A stretch of 64,000 nucleotides of DNA from Burkholderiaceae bacterium (GCA_016790575.1 JAEUOU010000003.1:1-64000), one strand, 5' to 3'. Numbered from the stretch's first letter, positions 41,864 to 51,374 are shown. Numbers and translations are program-made. The notes: generated by a model from the letters alone, not told the origin.

Positions 41864-43948
41864 ATGACTGAAAACACGTTGCTCAAGCCCTCGACGGGCA
41901 CCTTGCCTCTTCTGGACCGGGACCACAGCATCCTGGCCTTCAATGCGCGCGTGCTCGATTCGGCCCGGCGCGAGGACGTGCCGCTGCTTGAGCGCCTGCG
42001 TTACCTGTGCATCGTTTCGTCCAACCTGGATGAGTTCTTCGAAGTTCGTGTCGAGCCGCATCTGGAGGCCGCGCAAGCCGGCGACAACAAGGGCCTGTAC
42101 AGCGTGGAGAGTTTTGAAGCCTTGATGGCGGCCGCCCGTCGCCTGGTGGATCAGCAGTACGCGCTCTACAACGATCAGTTGCTCCCCGCCTTCGAGCGGG
42201 AGGGGATGCAGGTCATTGCCCACGGTGAGCGAACGCCGGCACAGCGGCGATGGGTTCATGAATATTTCGATCGCGAAGTCCGGCCCATCCTGGTGCCGGT
42301 CGCCCTGGACCCGGCCCATCCGTTCCCGCGCGTTGCGAACAAATCGCTCAATTTCATTGCGCGCCTTGCCGGGCAGGACGCTTTTGGGCGTGCCAATGAA
42401 ATAGCGATCGTCAAGGTTCCTCGGGTGTTGCCGCGCCTGATCCGTATGCCCGATCGGGTCAGTGGGGGACGACAAGTCTTTGTGTCCTTGTCCAGCGTGA
42501 TCCGTGCGCATCTGGCCGACCTTTTCCCAGGGCGCGACGTGGGTCAGTTTTCACAATTTCGTGTGACTCGCCATTCGGACCTGTCGGTCGATGAAGATGA
42601 TGTGGAAAACCTTCGCACGGCCCTTCGGCAGGGACTGGTGCAACGCCACTACGGGCAGGCGGTCCGACTGGAGGTCTCAGCCGGTTGTTCCGACTTCCTG
42701 GCTGACTTTCTGTTGCGGGAATTCGGATTGCCCCCGGTCGCCCTGTTTCGGGTACCCGGTCCGGTCAACCTGGCACGGCTGACCCAGCTGATTGACCTGG
42801 CCGGACGGGCCGACCTGCTGTATCCCACCTATCGCCCCGCCGAGATCCCGGGGCGCCGGCGGGGTGAGTCGGTTTTTGACCGACTCCAATCGGGTGACGT
42901 GCTGGTCCACCAGCCGTTTGAGAGTTTCGATGCGGTGCTCGATTTCCTGCGCGAAGCCGTCAACGACAGTGCGGTGCTGGCCATCAAGCAGACGATCTAC
43001 CGCACGGGCAATGACGCCGCGATGATGGACCTCCTTCGCGAAGCCGTTCGCCGCGGGAAAGAGGTGACGGTGGTTGTGGAGCTCAAGGCGCGTTTCGACG
43101 AAGAGGCCAACATCAACTGGGCAGAACAGCTGGAAGCGATCGGTGCCCAGGTGGTTTACGGCGTGGTCGGACTCAAGACCCACGCCAAGATGCTGCTGGT
43201 CACACGCCGCGAGGGGCGGTCCTGGCGGCGATATGGTCATCTCTCCACCGGCAATTACAACCCCCGTACGGCACGGCTGTATACCGACTTCAGCGTGCTC
43301 ACGGCCGACGCGCGCCTGACGACGGACATGGATCACCTGTTCGTTCATCTGGCCAGCCAGAGCCGCTTGCCCCGCATGCAGCGGTTACTGGTGGCACCGT
43401 TTGCCTTGCAACGCCGGTTGATCGGCCTGATCGACGCCGCCGGCCGCGCCGCAGCCGCGGGTGGGGAAGGGCGGGTGATTGCCAAGATGAACGCGCTGAC
43501 GGATCTGGCGCTGATTGACGCGCTGGTGCGGGCCGGTCGACGGGGCGCGCGCATCGACCTGATCGTGCGTGGTGCCTGCATGTTGCCCGCGGGGGTGCCC
43601 GGACAGACCGAAAACATCCGGGTTCGTTCGGTTATCGGGCGCTTTCTGGAGCACACACGGGTTTTCTATTTCCGCGTCGGTGAACGTGAGGACCTGTATC
43701 TGTCGAGCGCCGACTGGATGAACCGCAACATGTTGCGCCGTATCGAACTGGCATGGCCGGTCACCGACCCGCTGCTGCGCCAGCGCATCATCGAAGAGGG
43801 GCTCTCCGCCTATCTGCACGATGGTCTTGACGCGTGGGAACTGGAGCCTGATGGCAGCTACCGGCGTTTGCAGCGGACGGGCGGTGCATCAGCCCAGCAG
43901 GCGCTCATTGCGCGGTATGGCAATCAGCCAAAAAACGGGAGTGATTGA
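41864..43948 (+). CDS. ppk: Polyphosphate kinase 1
   Basis: 694 residues, full length. It builds inorganic polyphosphate from ATP through a phosphohistidine. The N-terminal Ser-Ser-Asn-Leu-Asp-Glu-Phe-Phe-Glu-Val-Arg, the autophosphorylated histidine in Lys-Thr-His-Ala-Lys (His440), the second catalytic histidine in Leu-Glu-His-Thr-Arg (His597) and Ser-Ser-Ala-Asp-Trp-Met-Asn-Arg-Asn are intact. ppk, sixA and ppx are neighbours, and pst/pho genes follow. Confidence 0.97.
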   Translation: MTENTLLKPSTGTLPLLDRDHSILAFNARVLDSARREDVPLLERLRYLCIVSSNLDEFFEVRVEPHLEAAQAGDNKGLYSVESFEALMAAARRLVDQQYALYNDQLLPAFEREGMQVIAHGERTPAQRRWVHEYFDREVRPILVPVALDPAHPFPRVANKSLNFIARLAGQDAFGRANEIAIVKVPRVLPRLIRMPDRVSGGRQVFVSLSSVIRAHLADLFPGRDVGQFSQFRVTRHSDLSVDEDDVENLRTALRQGLVQRHYGQAVRLEVSAGCSDFLADFLLREFGLPPVALFRVPGPVNLARLTQLIDLAGRADLLYPTYRPAEIPGRRRGESVFDRLQSGDVLVHQPFESFDAVLDFLREAVNDSAVLAIKQTIYRTGNDAAMMDLLREAVRRGKEVTVVVELKARFDEEANINWAEQLEAIGAQVVYGVVGLKTHAKMLLVTRREGRSWRRYGHLSTGNYNPRTARLYTDFSVLTADARLTTDMDHLFVHLASQSRLPRMQRLLVAPFALQRRLIGLIDAAGRAAAAGGEGRVIAKMNALTDLALIDALVRAGRRGARIDLIVRGACMLPAGVPGQTENIRVRSVIGRFLEHTRVFYFRVGEREDLYLSSADWMNRNMLRRIELAWPVTDPLLRQRIIEEGLSAYLHDGLDAWELEPDGSYRRLQRTGGASAQQALIARYGNQPKNGSD

Positions 43949-43949
43949 G

Positions 43950-44411
43950 ATGGATCTGATTCTCTGGCGCCACGCCGAAGCCGACGAGGCAGAGGGCGAC
44001 ACAGACGACCTGAGCCGGGCCTTGACTGCACGCGGCGAAAAGCAGGCCGCCCGCATGGCGGCCTGGCTGGATCGCCAGTTGCCCGAAGCCACCCGTGTCA
44101 TGGCCAGTCCTGCGCGTCGCACCGAGCAGACGGCGCGGGCGCTGGGGCGCAAGTTCAAATTGCGGGAAGAGCTCAAACCCGGCGGCACACCGCAAGAGCT
44201 GTTGCAGCTGGCAATGTGGCCAAGCAGTCGCATGCCTGTCCTGGTTGTAGGCCACCAGCCCACATTGGGGCAAACCATTGCGCAGCTGCTGAAAATGCAC
44301 GACAGCGAGTGCGCCGTGCGTAAAGGCGCCGTTTGGTGGCTACGCGGACGCGAGCGCGACGGTGTGTTCCAGACGGTGGTCCTGACCGTTCAGGCGCCCG
44401 AACTGCTCTGA
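43950..44411 (+). CDS. sixA: Phosphohistidine phosphatase SixA
   Basis: 153 residues. The histidine phosphatase signature is Leu-Trp-Arg-His-Ala-Glu-Ala at the start, with a second histidine in Val-Val-Gly-His-Gln-Pro-Thr. SixA removes phosphate from histidine residues of phosphotransfer proteins. The ATG at 43950 is one base after the ppk stop codon and gives the standard N-terminus; the same frame is open upstream inside ppk. It ends against the convergent gene with no gap. Confidence 0.92.
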   Translation: MDLILWRHAEADEAEGDTDDLSRALTARGEKQAARMAAWLDRQLPEATRVMASPARRTEQTARALGRKFKLREELKPGGTPQELLQLAMWPSSRMPVLVVGHQPTLGQTIAQLLKMHDSECAVRKGAVWWLRGRERDGVFQTVVLTVQAPELL

Positions 44412-44963
44412 TCAGTCCTTGCGCGGGCGGCCGGTCTTGATGGCCGGCAAACTGTCGAGTGCCGCGAGGAAATTTGCCGCATTCATTGCCTCCAGAGCCT
44501 TGATGCCGGCGCGTAGCAACTCGCTCTTTTTGGTCGGGCGGGCGAGTTCGTTCGCACGCTGTTTCAGGAACGCCAGGCTGGCGTATTCCGCCTTTGGCAT
44601 GGCGAAGCTGTCACGAACCAGTTTGGTCTTGCGAGCTTTCTCGGCGTCTTTTGGCGGGGACAGTTTCGTTCCGGTGCCGGCAAGGGCCGTTCGCACGGAC
44701 TTGTCTGCAGCCGGCTTTTTCGGGGCGCTTTTCGCCGCTGGTTTCACGGGTTTCGCCTCCGGGGCCGAAGGTGCGGCGGCTGCCGCGGTTGCCGCAACCG
44801 CTGGCTGCGTTGCCGCCTTCGTGACCTTGGCGGGCGCCACTTTGGGCGCTGGGGAAAGGGACTTGAGCGGTTCCGGCGCCGCGACGGAGGCTCCGCTTGT
44901 GGAGCTTGCCGTTGCCGCGGCGACTGTGCTGGTGCTTGTGATCGGGGCCTTTTTGCTTGCCAT
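44412..44963 (-). CDS. Ala/Pro/Lys-rich protein with conserved C-terminal domain, possible DNA-binding
   Basis: 183 residues. Residues ~1-100 are low-complexity Ala/Pro/Lys/Ser, like histone H1-type tails; residues ~110-183 form a compact charged domain (Ser-Phe-Ala-Met-Pro-Lys-Ala-Glu-Tyr followed by Arg-Pro-Thr-Lys-Lys-Ser-Glu-Leu-Leu-Arg-Ala-Gly) whose strand-helix-helix pattern resembles ribbon-helix-helix proteins. It ends with Gly-Arg-Pro-Arg-Lys-Asp, an AT-hook-like end. Similar proteins occur widely in Burkholderiales without known function. A near-perfect 29-bp palindrome lies 14 bp upstream and is a likely binding site. Confidence 0.7.
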   Translation of the reverse strand: MASKKAPITSTSTVAAATASSTSGASVAAPEPLKSLSPAPKVAPAKVTKAATQPAVAATAAAAAPSAPEAKPVKPAAKSAPKKPAADKSVRTALAGTGTKLSPPKDAEKARKTKLVRDSFAMPKAEYASLAFLKQRANELARPTKKSELLRAGIKALEAMNAANFLAALDSLPAIKTGRPRKD

Positions 44964-44976
44964 GGGGGAGTCCTTG

Positions 44977-45005
44977 AAAACGATATAAACAGTTTATACC
45001 GTTTT
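44977..45005. promoter_or_regulatory. 29-bp near-perfect AT-rich palindrome
   Basis: Two 14-base arms (AAAACGATATAAAC and its complement with one mismatch) flank a single central base. It lies 14 bp upstream of the minus-strand Ala/Lys-rich gene and 30 bp after the ppx stop. It is AT-rich and lacks a T-run, so an operator is likelier than a terminator. Confidence 0.65.
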
Positions 45006-45034
45006 CGGGCGCGCAAGTGCAGCCCCTTCAGGCA

Positions 45035-46534
45035 TCAACTCTCCCGGAAGGTGAAACTCCAGGGGGTTTTTTGCCAGGCGACCATTTCTTCGCGCAGCAA
45101 GTGGGCAGACTGTGGGTAGCTGGCCGCCCAGCCTTTGCGGCCGGTGAGCTCGAAGCCGCGGCTCGATTGCGGATCGGGTGCCAGTTTGAGGCCGCGCAGG
45201 TCGGGGTCGCGTCGCGCGTGGCACAGGACAACGGCCAGGCGCAGGCATAGCAACTGCCGCGCGAAACCCTCGTCTTCGAAGTCAACGTCCAGCTTGCGCA
45301 GTTTGCCGCGATGCCCAAGCACCAGAAGGCTCAGACGGTGCAGTTCCGCCATCGAGAACCCCGGCGTGTCGGCATGGTCGAGGATGTATGCCCCATGTTT
45401 GTGATAGTCGGCATGGGCAATATGGGTACCGATTTCGTGCAACTGACCAGCCCAGGCCAGTTTTCGCGCGGCCCGTCCATTGGTGCCGTCCGGGGCCGTG
45501 CCCTGCAACTGCCGCAGGAACGAAACTGCAACCCGGCTGACCCGGGTCGACTGGGTGGCGTCCACCTCGTAGCGGACGGCCAGGCGATCGACACTGGCGG
45601 CACGGATGTCTGTTTGTTCGCTTTCGCGGTCAAGAAGGTCATACAGTACGCCCTGACGCAAGGCGCCCAGTGCGGCGTTCATCCGGCGAATGCCGAGCAG
45701 GTCGAACACGGCACGCAGCACACTGACGCCACCGCCCAGCACAGCCCGCCGGTCTTCCTTCAGGCCCTCCAGGCGCAGGCTGTCGGCGTGGCGCGCTCTG
45801 AGCATGGTTTCCAGCAGCCAGTCGAGCCCCTCGAGGGTGACACTGCCCGCTGGCCAGCCGGCAGCGGTCAGAATGTCCATGACTGCGCCAATGGTGCCCG
45901 ATGAGCCATAGGCGACGTCCCAGGTATCGGGCCGGTAGGTGTTCAGGGCTTCATCCAGCACCGCCTTGGCGGCAATTTCCGCCAACTGGAACGCCATGGG
46001 GGTAAAAAGGCCCTCGGGGAAATACTTCATCGACCAGGCGACGCTGCCCACGCGGTAGGACTCCATCACGTGGGCGTCGAAACTGCGGCCCAGGATGAGT
46101 TCGGTCGATCGCCCGCCAATATCGACGACCAGACGTCGCTCGTCAGATTGCGGCAGCAAGTGCGAGACACCCAGGTAAATCAGCCGGGCCTCTTCCCGGC
46201 CTGAAATGACGCTGATCGGGAAACCGAGAATTTCGCTGCCACGTTCAATGAAAAGGTCACGGTTGCGGGCCTCGCGCAGTGTCTGTGTTGCGACCGCCCG
46301 CACATGGGAGCGGTCGAATTCCCGCAGTCGCTCGCCGAAGCGGGCCAGACAGTCCCAACCGCGCTGCATCGCCTGGGCGGTCAGGTTCCGTTCGGCGTCA
46401 AGACCATTGCCTTGTCGCACCGTCTCCTTCAGGTACTCGGTACGGTGAATATGCCCGCGGTCGTATCGGCCGATTTCGAGGCGAAAACTGTTGGAACCGA
46501 GGTCGACCGAGGCCAGGCGGGTGCCGTTGAGCAT
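45035..46534 (-). CDS. ppx: Exopolyphosphatase (Ppx/GppA family)
   Basis: 499 residues. It removes phosphate from polyphosphate ends. The ASKHA motifs are present: Ala-Ser-Val-Asp-Leu-Gly-Ser-Asn-Ser-Phe-Arg-Leu-Glu at the start, Val-Val-Asp-Ile-Gly-Gly-Arg-Ser-Thr-Glu-Leu for the second phosphate loop, and a C-terminal HD-like domain (His-Glu-Ile-Gly-Thr-His-Ile). The ATG at 46534 gives the normal N-terminus. It is divergent from pstS, and its upstream region contains three 11-bp-spaced Pho half-sites in its own orientation. Confidence 0.95.
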   Translation of the reverse strand: MLNGTRLASVDLGSNSFRLEIGRYDRGHIHRTEYLKETVRQGNGLDAERNLTAQAMQRGWDCLARFGERLREFDRSHVRAVATQTLREARNRDLFIERGSEILGFPISVISGREEARLIYLGVSHLLPQSDERRLVVDIGGRSTELILGRSFDAHVMESYRVGSVAWSMKYFPEGLFTPMAFQLAEIAAKAVLDEALNTYRPDTWDVAYGSSGTIGAVMDILTAAGWPAGSVTLEGLDWLLETMLRARHADSLRLEGLKEDRRAVLGGGVSVLRAVFDLLGIRRMNAALGALRQGVLYDLLDRESEQTDIRAASVDRLAVRYEVDATQSTRVSRVAVSFLRQLQGTAPDGTNGRAARKLAWAGQLHEIGTHIAHADYHKHGAYILDHADTPGFSMAELHRLSLLVLGHRGKLRKLDVDFEDEGFARQLLCLRLAVVLCHARRDPDLRGLKLAPDPQSSRGFELTGRKGWAASYPQSAHLLREEMVAWQKTPWSFTFRES

Positions 46535-46644
46535 GACAGAGCAAATGGTTGCAGACGAAAGGATCATCCGGTTTTGTGAGGCGGCGGGGCATGCGCGGTG
46601 AGATCGCGTTTTCCGAACCTGCGGATGACCTGCACCGCATCATA

Positions 46645-46672
46645 TGGCAGTCGGATGACAGTAAGGTGACAG
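46645..46672 (-). promoter_or_regulatory. Pho box array facing ppx
   Basis: On the minus strand CTGTCA, CTGTCA and CTGCCA occur at exact 11-bp steps (plus-strand TGGCAG 46645, TGACAG 46656, TGACAG 46667). The array ends about 110 bp upstream of the ppx start and points towards it. Confidence 0.75.
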
Positions 46673-46722
46673 TTGATGTTCCGGCGCCCGCTTGTCCCGA
46701 CGAAACGGTTGTCAGCTCTGGG

Positions 46723-46751
46723 CAGTCAAAGTCCTGTCACATGTATGTCAT
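46723..46751 (+). promoter_or_regulatory. Pho box array facing pstS
   Basis: CAGTCAA (46723), CTGTCAC (46734) and ATGTCAT (46745) are three PhoB half-sites at exact 11-bp steps on the plus strand, ending 51 bp before the pstS ATG, a normal position for PhoB activation. Confidence 0.8.
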
Positions 46752-46802
46752 ATTCGAAACCTACAGTGCGTTCATTCCAACCAACCCTGTGAAAGGTTCT
46801 CG

Positions 46803-47840
46803 ATGAAACGCACTTTCCTGAAAACCATTGCCGCCGCCGCCCTGACCACCGTAACGCTGGGTTTCAGCGGTGTTGCCATGGCCGCCGACATCACGGGCGC
46901 GGGCGCCACCTTCCCGTTCCCGATTTATGCCAAGTGGGCCGAGGCTTACAAGAAGGAAACCGGCACCGGCCTGAACTACCAGTCGATCGGTTCGAGTGGT
47001 GGCATTCGCCAGATTCGCGCCAAGACGGTCGCATTTGGCGCCACGGATGCCCCGGTCTCCGGAGCGGATCTGGACAAGGACGGCATGGTCCAGTTTCCCG
47101 CCATCATTGGTGGCACCGTGCCGGTGATCAACCTCGACGGATTCAAGAGCGGTGAACTGCGGGTTACCGGCCCGGTTCTCGCCGAAATGTTTCTGGGAAC
47201 GATCAGCAAGTGGAACGATCCGAAGCTGGCGGCGCTGAATCCGGGCAAAAAGCTGCCGGACCAGACCATTACCGTAGTACACCGCGCGGACGGTTCGGGC
47301 ACAACGTTCAACTGGACCGACTACCTCAGCTCGGTGAGCAAGGATTGGGCCGACAAGGTGGGCAAAGGTGCCGCCGTGAAGTGGCCCGCTCCCACCTCCG
47401 TGGGTGGCAAAGGCAATGAAGGTGTGGCGGCCAACGTCAGCCGAACCAAAGGTGCCTTGGGTTATGTCGAGTACGCCTATGCCAAGAAGAACAACATCCC
47501 GGTGCTGGCCCTGGAGAACAAGGACGGCAAATTCGTTCTGCCCGATGACCTGACCTTTGCCGCAGCTGCGGCCGGTGCCAACTGGTTCAGCGTGCCGGGC
47601 ATGGGGATTTCGCTGGTCAACCAGCCGGGCGCCAACGCCTATCCGGTCGTGACCGCTTCTTTCATCCTGATGTACAAGGAACCGGCGAACAAAGCCGAGA
47701 GCGCGGAAGTGCTGAAGTTCTTCGACTGGGCATTCAAGAACGGCAAAGGTCTGGCGACGGAACTGGACTATGTCCCGCTGCCTGACGCCTTGACCAGCCA
47801 GATTCGTCAGCGTGTCTGGTCTCAGATCAATACGAAATAA
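46803..47840 (+). CDS. pstS: Phosphate-binding periplasmic protein PstS
   Basis: 345 residues. A signal peptide (about 1-27, ending Ala-Met-Ala-Ala) precedes Ile-Thr-Gly-Ala-Gly-Ala-Thr-Phe-Pro-Phe-Pro, the family N-terminus. Phosphate-contacting loops such as Ile-Gly-Ser-Ser-Gly-Gly-Ile, Gly-Ala-Thr-Asp-Ala-Pro and Arg-Ala-Asp-Gly-Ser-Gly-Thr-Thr are intact. It delivers phosphate to PstCAB. The ATG at 46803 is chosen for the signal peptide; the frame is open upstream through the Pho boxes. Confidence 0.97.
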   Translation: MKRTFLKTIAAAALTTVTLGFSGVAMAADITGAGATFPFPIYAKWAEAYKKETGTGLNYQSIGSSGGIRQIRAKTVAFGATDAPVSGADLDKDGMVQFPAIIGGTVPVINLDGFKSGELRVTGPVLAEMFLGTISKWNDPKLAALNPGKKLPDQTITVVHRADGSGTTFNWTDYLSSVSKDWADKVGKGAAVKWPAPTSVGGKGNEGVAANVSRTKGALGYVEYAYAKKNNIPVLALENKDGKFVLPDDLTFAAAAAGANWFSVPGMGISLVNQPGANAYPVVTASFILMYKEPANKAESAEVLKFFDWAFKNGKGLATELDYVPLPDALTSQIRQRVWSQINTK

Positions 47841-47849
47841 AGCGCCAGC

Positions 47850-47868
47850 GCCGGCGCGGGGCGCCGGC
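47850..47868 (+). repeat. GC hairpin in pstS-pstC gap
   Basis: GCCGGCGC, loop GGG, GCGCCGGC is a perfect 8-bp stem nine bases after the pstS stop. Such hairpins commonly protect the abundant binding-protein mRNA and reduce expression of the permease genes. Confidence 0.6.
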
Positions 47869-47939
47869 CTGTCGACGGGCCAAGTCGGGTAAGCCGAAGC
47901 GGCCTGTCGGCACCCTTTTTATAAGATCGGGAGATTCCG

Positions 47940-48944
47940 ATGCCCGTGACAGCTACCATGAACCCAGCCGCCCAATCTTCTTCGAGTGAACTGCCCAGTG
48001 CCAACATGGTTGCGGTCGCCCGCAAGCAGCGCCTGCAGGATGCGATTTTTCATCGCCTGACCCAGTTCTTCTCGCTCCTGGTTCTCGCTGCTCTTGCGGG
48101 CATCATCGTTTCGCTGTTCATCAATGCCTGGCCGACATTCGCCAAATTCGGCGCCAAATTCCTGTGGTACGTCGAGTGGGACATCGTCAACGAGGAGTTC
48201 GGCGCGGCCATCGCTATCGTCGGAACCGTTGTGAGCGCGAGCATCGCGCTCTTGATCGCGGTGCCGCTGGCATTCGGCATCGCTTTTTTCCTGACCGAAA
48301 CCTGTCCGGTCTGGTTGCGTCGTCCATTGGGTACGGCGATCGAACTGCTGGCCGCCGTGCCGTCCATCATCTATGGCATGTTTGGCCTTTTCGTGTTTGC
48401 ACCGATCTATGCGGACTACCTGCAGGTGCCACTGCAGTCGGTGCTGGGTGGCATGCCGCTGGTCGGGTGGTTGTTCGGCGGCGCGACAAACGGTCTGGGC
48501 ATTTTGGCTGCGGGCATCATCCTGGCGTTCATGGTTCTGCCCTTTATCGCAGCGGTTATGCGCGATGTTTTCGAGATCACGCCGCCGATCCTGCGTGAGT
48601 CGGCCTATGGTCTGGGATGCACCACCTGGGAGGTGGTGCGCAAGGTGGTCCTTCCCTATACCCAGAAGGGCGTGATTGGCGGCATCATGCTGGGTCTCGG
48701 GCGGGCCCTGGGGGAAACCATGGCGGTCACGTTCGTGATCGGTAACGCGAACCGGATGCCGACGTCCCTGTTTTCCCCCGGTACGTCGATTGCCTCGGTG
48801 CTCGCCAACGAATTCGGCGAGGCGCAGGCTCTGCACTTCAACACGTTGTTTGCCCTCGGCTTCCTGCTCTTCGTCATCACGTTTGTCGTCCTCGCGGCGG
48901 CGAAATGGATGATCGTCCGCGCGGAACGGGCCAAGGGCACCTGA
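47940..48944 (+). CDS. pstC: Phosphate ABC transporter permease PstC
   Basis: 334 residues with six membrane helices after a ~45-residue cytoplasmic N-terminus. [12 protein letters not shown] and the EAA-type loop [11 protein letters not shown] are the family signatures. It forms the channel with PstA. A start at 47958 is also possible. Confidence 0.96.
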   Translation: MPVTATMNPAAQSSSSELPSANMVAVARKQRLQDAIFHRLTQFFSLLVLAALAGIIVSLFINAWPTFAKFGAKFLWYVEWDIVNEEFGAAIAIVGTVVSASIALLIAVPLAFGIAFFLTETCPVWLRRPLGTAIELLAAVPSIIYGMFGLFVFAPIYADYLQVPLQSVLGGMPLVGWLFGGATNGLGILAAGIILAFMVLPFIAAVMRDVFEITPPILRESAYGLGCTTWEVVRKVVLPYTQKGVIGGIMLGLGRALGETMAVTFVIGNANRMPTSLFSPGTSIASVLANEFGEAQALHFNTLFALGFLLFVITFVVLAAAKWMIVRAERAKGT

Positions 48945-48992
48945 TACTTTGCGCACCTCAACACCACCAACCGAATCGTGGCAGGCCCCGAC

Positions 48993-49850
48993 ATGACTGA
49001 AAACATTACTCCTCTTTATATCCGTCGGCGACGCGCCAACATCATCGGAACCTCCATGTCCATGGTGGCGATGGTTATGGGCTTGTTCGCCTTGCTCTGG
49101 ATTCTTTTTGTGTTGCTTTCCAATGGGATCGCCGCTCTGGATTTCAACATGTTCACCAAGGACACACCGGCACCCGGAACCGAAGGGGGGGGCTTGCGCA
49201 ACGCGATCGTCGGCAGTCTGATGATCGTCGGCTTGTCCGTTTTGGTGTCGACACCGATCGGAATCCTGGCCGGCGTCTACCTTACCGAGTTTGGCGACAC
49301 GAGCAAGACCGCCGAATTCACGCGGTTCATTACTGACATCATGCTTTCGGCGCCTTCGATTGTCCTGGGTCTTTTTGTCTACGCCATTGCGGTGGCGACT
49401 GTCGGCAATTTTTCCGGCTACGCGGGAAGTCTGGCGCTTTCGCTGATTGCCATTCCGGTTGTGATGCGGACCACCGAAAACATGCTGCGGCTGGTTCCGG
49501 GCAGCCTGCGCGAGGCGGCTTTTGCGCTGGGCGCGCCGCGCTGGAAAGTGTCGACCATGGTGACGCTTCGCGCCGCCAAGAGTGGAGTGATCACAGGCGT
49601 TCTCCTCGCCGTCGCGCGCATCAGCGGCGAAACCGCACCGCTGCTGTTCACGGCGCTGAACAACCAGTTCTTCAGCACCGATATGGAACGCCCGATGGCC
49701 AATTTGCCGGTCGTCATTTTCCAGTTCGCCATGAGTCCGTACGACAACTGGATCCGGCTTGCCTGGGGTGGTGCGCTGCTGATTACCCTGGCAGTGCTAT
49801 TGCTCAATATTCTGGCCCGCGTGTTCTTCCGCGAAAAAGTGGGCAGCTGA
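48993..49850 (+). CDS. pstA: Phosphate ABC transporter permease PstA
   Basis: 285 residues with six helices. Ser-Ala-Pro-Ser-Ile-Val-Leu-Gly-Leu-Phe and Ala-Arg-Ile-Ser-Gly-Glu-Thr-Ala-Pro-Leu-Leu-Phe-Thr-Ala are PstA signatures. The ATG at 48993 is preferred over the in-frame GTG at 48978 because it gives the usual short N-terminus. It follows pstC by 48 bp. Confidence 0.96.
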   Translation: MTENITPLYIRRRRANIIGTSMSMVAMVMGLFALLWILFVLLSNGIAALDFNMFTKDTPAPGTEGGGLRNAIVGSLMIVGLSVLVSTPIGILAGVYLTEFGDTSKTAEFTRFITDIMLSAPSIVLGLFVYAIAVATVGNFSGYAGSLALSLIAIPVVMRTTENMLRLVPGSLREAAFALGAPRWKVSTMVTLRAAKSGVITGVLLAVARISGETAPLLFTALNNQFFSTDMERPMANLPVVIFQFAMSPYDNWIRLAWGGALLITLAVLLLNILARVFFREKVGS

Positions 49851-49878
49851 AACCCAACGAAACTGATTGAGGAAAAAC

Positions 49879-50670
49879 ATGACTGATTCGAGCTTGGCTC
49901 CCGCTGCGGTGGCCCAAAAGAACGCCATCGAGGTGCGCAACCTCAATTTTTTCTATGGCAAATTCCAAGGCCTGCGCGACGTGACCATGGACATCGCCGA
50001 ACGCAAAGTCACGGCCTTCATCGGTCCGTCCGGTTGTGGCAAATCGACCCTTTTGCGAACACTCAACCGGATGTACAGCCTTTACCCTGGGCAGCGTGCT
50101 GAGGGGGAGATCAACTTTTACGGGCAGAACATCCTGGACTCCAAGCAGGATTTGAACCTGCTGCGCGCCCGTATTGGCATGGTGTTTCAGAAGCCCACTC
50201 CGTTCCCGATGACGATTTACGACAACATCGCGTTTGGGGTGAAACTCTACGAAAACCTGAGTAAGTCCGACATGGACGACCGGGTCGAGTGGGCGCTGTC
50301 CAAGGCGGCGCTGTGGAACGAAGTCAAGGACAAGCTGGGCCAGAACGGCATGAGCCTGTCCGGTGGCCAGCAGCAGCGGCTGTGCATCGCCCGCAGCGTT
50401 GCGGTCAAGCCCTCCGTGCTCCTGCTCGACGAGCCCACTTCGGCGCTGGACCCGATCTCGACCGGCAAAGTCGAAGAACTTGTCCATGAGCTCAAGCAGG
50501 ACTACACGATTGCCATCGTGACCCACAACATGCAGCAGGCTGCCCGTTGCAGCGATTTCACGGCGTACATGTACCTGGGCGAACTGATCGAGTTCGGCGA
50601 AACCGAGCAGATATTCTTCAAGCCCAAGCGCACCGAGACGGAAGACTACATCACAGGAAGGTTCGGCTGA
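49879..50670 (+). CDS. pstB: Phosphate ABC transporter ATPase PstB
   Basis: 263 residues. Walker A is Gly-Pro-Ser-Gly-Cys-Gly-Lys-Ser-Thr, the signature Leu-Ser-Gly-Gly-Gln-Gln-Gln-Arg, and Walker B [13 protein letters not shown], followed by the His loop Thr-His-Asn-Met. The ATG at 49879 follows GAGGA at 49869; an in-frame TTG at 49867 is less likely. It powers PstCA and also relays phosphate status to PhoU/PhoR. Confidence 0.97.
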   Translation: MTDSSLAPAAVAQKNAIEVRNLNFFYGKFQGLRDVTMDIAERKVTAFIGPSGCGKSTLLRTLNRMYSLYPGQRAEGEINFYGQNILDSKQDLNLLRARIGMVFQKPTPFPMTIYDNIAFGVKLYENLSKSDMDDRVEWALSKAALWNEVKDKLGQNGMSLSGGQQQRLCIARSVAVKPSVLLLDEPTSALDPISTGKVEELVHELKQDYTIAIVTHNMQQAARCSDFTAYMYLGELIEFGETEQIFFKPKRTETEDYITGRFG

Positions 50671-50672
50671 CC

Positions 50673-51374
50673 ATGAGCGAGAAACACATATCGAGCCAGT
50701 TTGATCTGGAACTGAACACCGCCTCGGCCCGTCTCATGGAAATGGGCGGTTTGGTCGAGTCACAGTTGCGGCTGGCGATTTATGCCCTGGGTCAGTTTCA
50801 TCAGGAAGCTGCCGACGAGGTGCTGGAGATCGAAACCCGCGTCAACTCGCTGGAAATCGAGATCGACCGCGAAATATCTTCCATCATCGGCCGGCGCCAA
50901 CCCACGGCGCGAGACCTGCGTTTGCTTATTGCGGTCTCCAAAGCGACGGCCAATCTTGAACGGGCGGGAGACGAGGCCTCGCGAATCGCGCGGATGGTCA
51001 AGTCGATCACGGCCCATGGGGCACCGCGCAGCCTCCCGGCTTCGGAACTCCGGGTGGCCGGGGATCTGGCGACTGCCCTGTTGCGCAAAGCGCTTGATGC
51101 CTTCGCGCGACTGGACGTGCAAGCTGCCGTTGCCATCATCAAGGAGGACTCTGCCATTGATGAAGAGTTCAACGGCTTTCTGCGCAAGCTGATTACCTAC
51201 ATGATGGAAGACCCGCGCACGATTTCCCAAAGTCTGGATCTCCTGTTCATCGCCAAGGCGATCGAACGCATCGGCGACCATGCCAAGAACCTTGGCGAGC
51301 AGATCATCTACATCACCCGGGGTACGGATGTCCGTCACGTACCGCTGGAAGCAGTGGAAAGTGCGGCTCGATGA
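50673..51374 (+). CDS. phoU: Phosphate signalling protein PhoU
   Basis: 233 residues, two three-helix PhoU repeats with the metal-binding signatures Glu-Arg-Ala-Gly-Asp-Glu (first) and Glu-Arg-Ile-Gly-Asp-His-Ala-Lys-Asn (second). It links the Pst transporter to PhoR, keeping the regulon off when phosphate is plentiful. The start is two bases after the pstB stop; the end overlaps phoB by 4 bp (ATGA). Confidence 0.96.
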   Translation: MSEKHISSQFDLELNTASARLMEMGGLVESQLRLAIYALGQFHQEAADEVLEIETRVNSLEIEIDREISSIIGRRQPTARDLRLLIAVSKATANLERAGDEASRIARMVKSITAHGAPRSLPASELRVAGDLATALLRKALDAFARLDVQAAVAIIKEDSAIDEEFNGFLRKLITYMMEDPRTISQSLDLLFIAKAIERIGDHAKNLGEQIIYITRGTDVRHVPLEAVESAAR

